NCBI RefSeq assembly: GCF_037975245.1
Contig: NC_092565.1
Location: 18,763,999 to 18,827,998, forward strand
Source of the DNA: Apostichopus japonicus
Lineage: Eukaryota > Echinodermata > Holothuroidea > Aspidochirotida > Stichopodidae
Length of the DNA: 64,000 nucleotides
Reading direction: 5' to 3'
In this document: piece by piece, positions 63,924-64,000 of the stretch
Layout of the letters: each line of letters begins with the position of its first letter
How positions within the stretch are numbered: position 1 is the first letter of the stretch
Made by a program: the position numbers and the translations under genes
Notes under the pieces: model-generated
Told to the model about the DNA's origin: nothing
The model's input: the letters and a program-made list of their open reading frames with translations, nothing else
Database searches by the model: none

Positions 63924-64000
63924 TTAAAGGGTGTGAAGACTCGTGCAAAAAGAAACGTCTAATGGCGGTAATCTGACCTAGCTCTAATGTGGTGTAACAG
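63924..64000 (+). mobile_element. MITE copy 3 (TTAA family), cut by the window end
   Basis: Starts TTAAAGGGTGTGAAGACTCG, then AAAAAGAAACGTCTAATG and GTGGTGTAACAG, matching 38160-38245. The rest lies beyond the window. Confidence 0.85.

Overview
The window is eukaryotic nuclear DNA from an animal. It carries four multi-exon protein genes with GT-AG introns in a background of AT-rich, repeat-laden intergenic and intronic sequence. There are no operons and no ribosome binding sites. The gene set, the abundance of short DNA transposons, tRNA-derived SINE relics and L2/CR1-type LINE tails suggest an invertebrate deuterostome. An echinoderm, perhaps a sea cucumber, is my best guess; this is inference and no search was run.

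Layout. (1) 1584-7038, plus strand: the 3' six coding exons of a WDR54 orthologue; its N-terminal exons were not found and probably lie left of the window. (2) 7039-15981: 3' flank, decayed LINE reverse transcriptase pieces, an 18-copy 31-bp minisatellite and an L2-like LINE tail. (3) 15982-20900, plus strand: a polytopic membrane protein of the Gpc1/GPCAT family (glycerophosphocholine acyltransferase, DUF2838). (4) 24278-42437, minus strand: a complete EDRF1 orthologue. I rebuilt 21 coding exons in which every splice phase agrees, giving 1241 aa. (5) 42485-56782: about 14 kb without a recognisable gene, packed with MITEs, satellites, a long hairpin and SINEs. (6) 56783-61372, plus strand: a six-exon SLC16/monocarboxylate-transporter-like MFS protein. 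(7) 61373-64000: repeats, ending inside a third copy of a TTAA-flanked MITE.

The four genes look like unrelated housekeeping or transport loci; I see nothing that ties them into one pathway. GPCAT and EDRF1 are convergent (3' ends facing). The most distinctive content is the mobile DNA. Several hAT-like MITEs have intact 8-bp target duplications and different terminal repeats but share a related internal core. There is a foldback element whose arms are built from 22-bp tandem repeats, a 657-bp element inserted in a satellite array, and a poly(A)-tailed retrocopy whose 5' end matches a U2 snRNA segment. Two genes carry decayed copies of their own exons in downstream introns.

All protein identifications are by reading translated exons against family knowledge. 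Exon borders come from GT/AG sites plus phase agreement, without transcript evidence.
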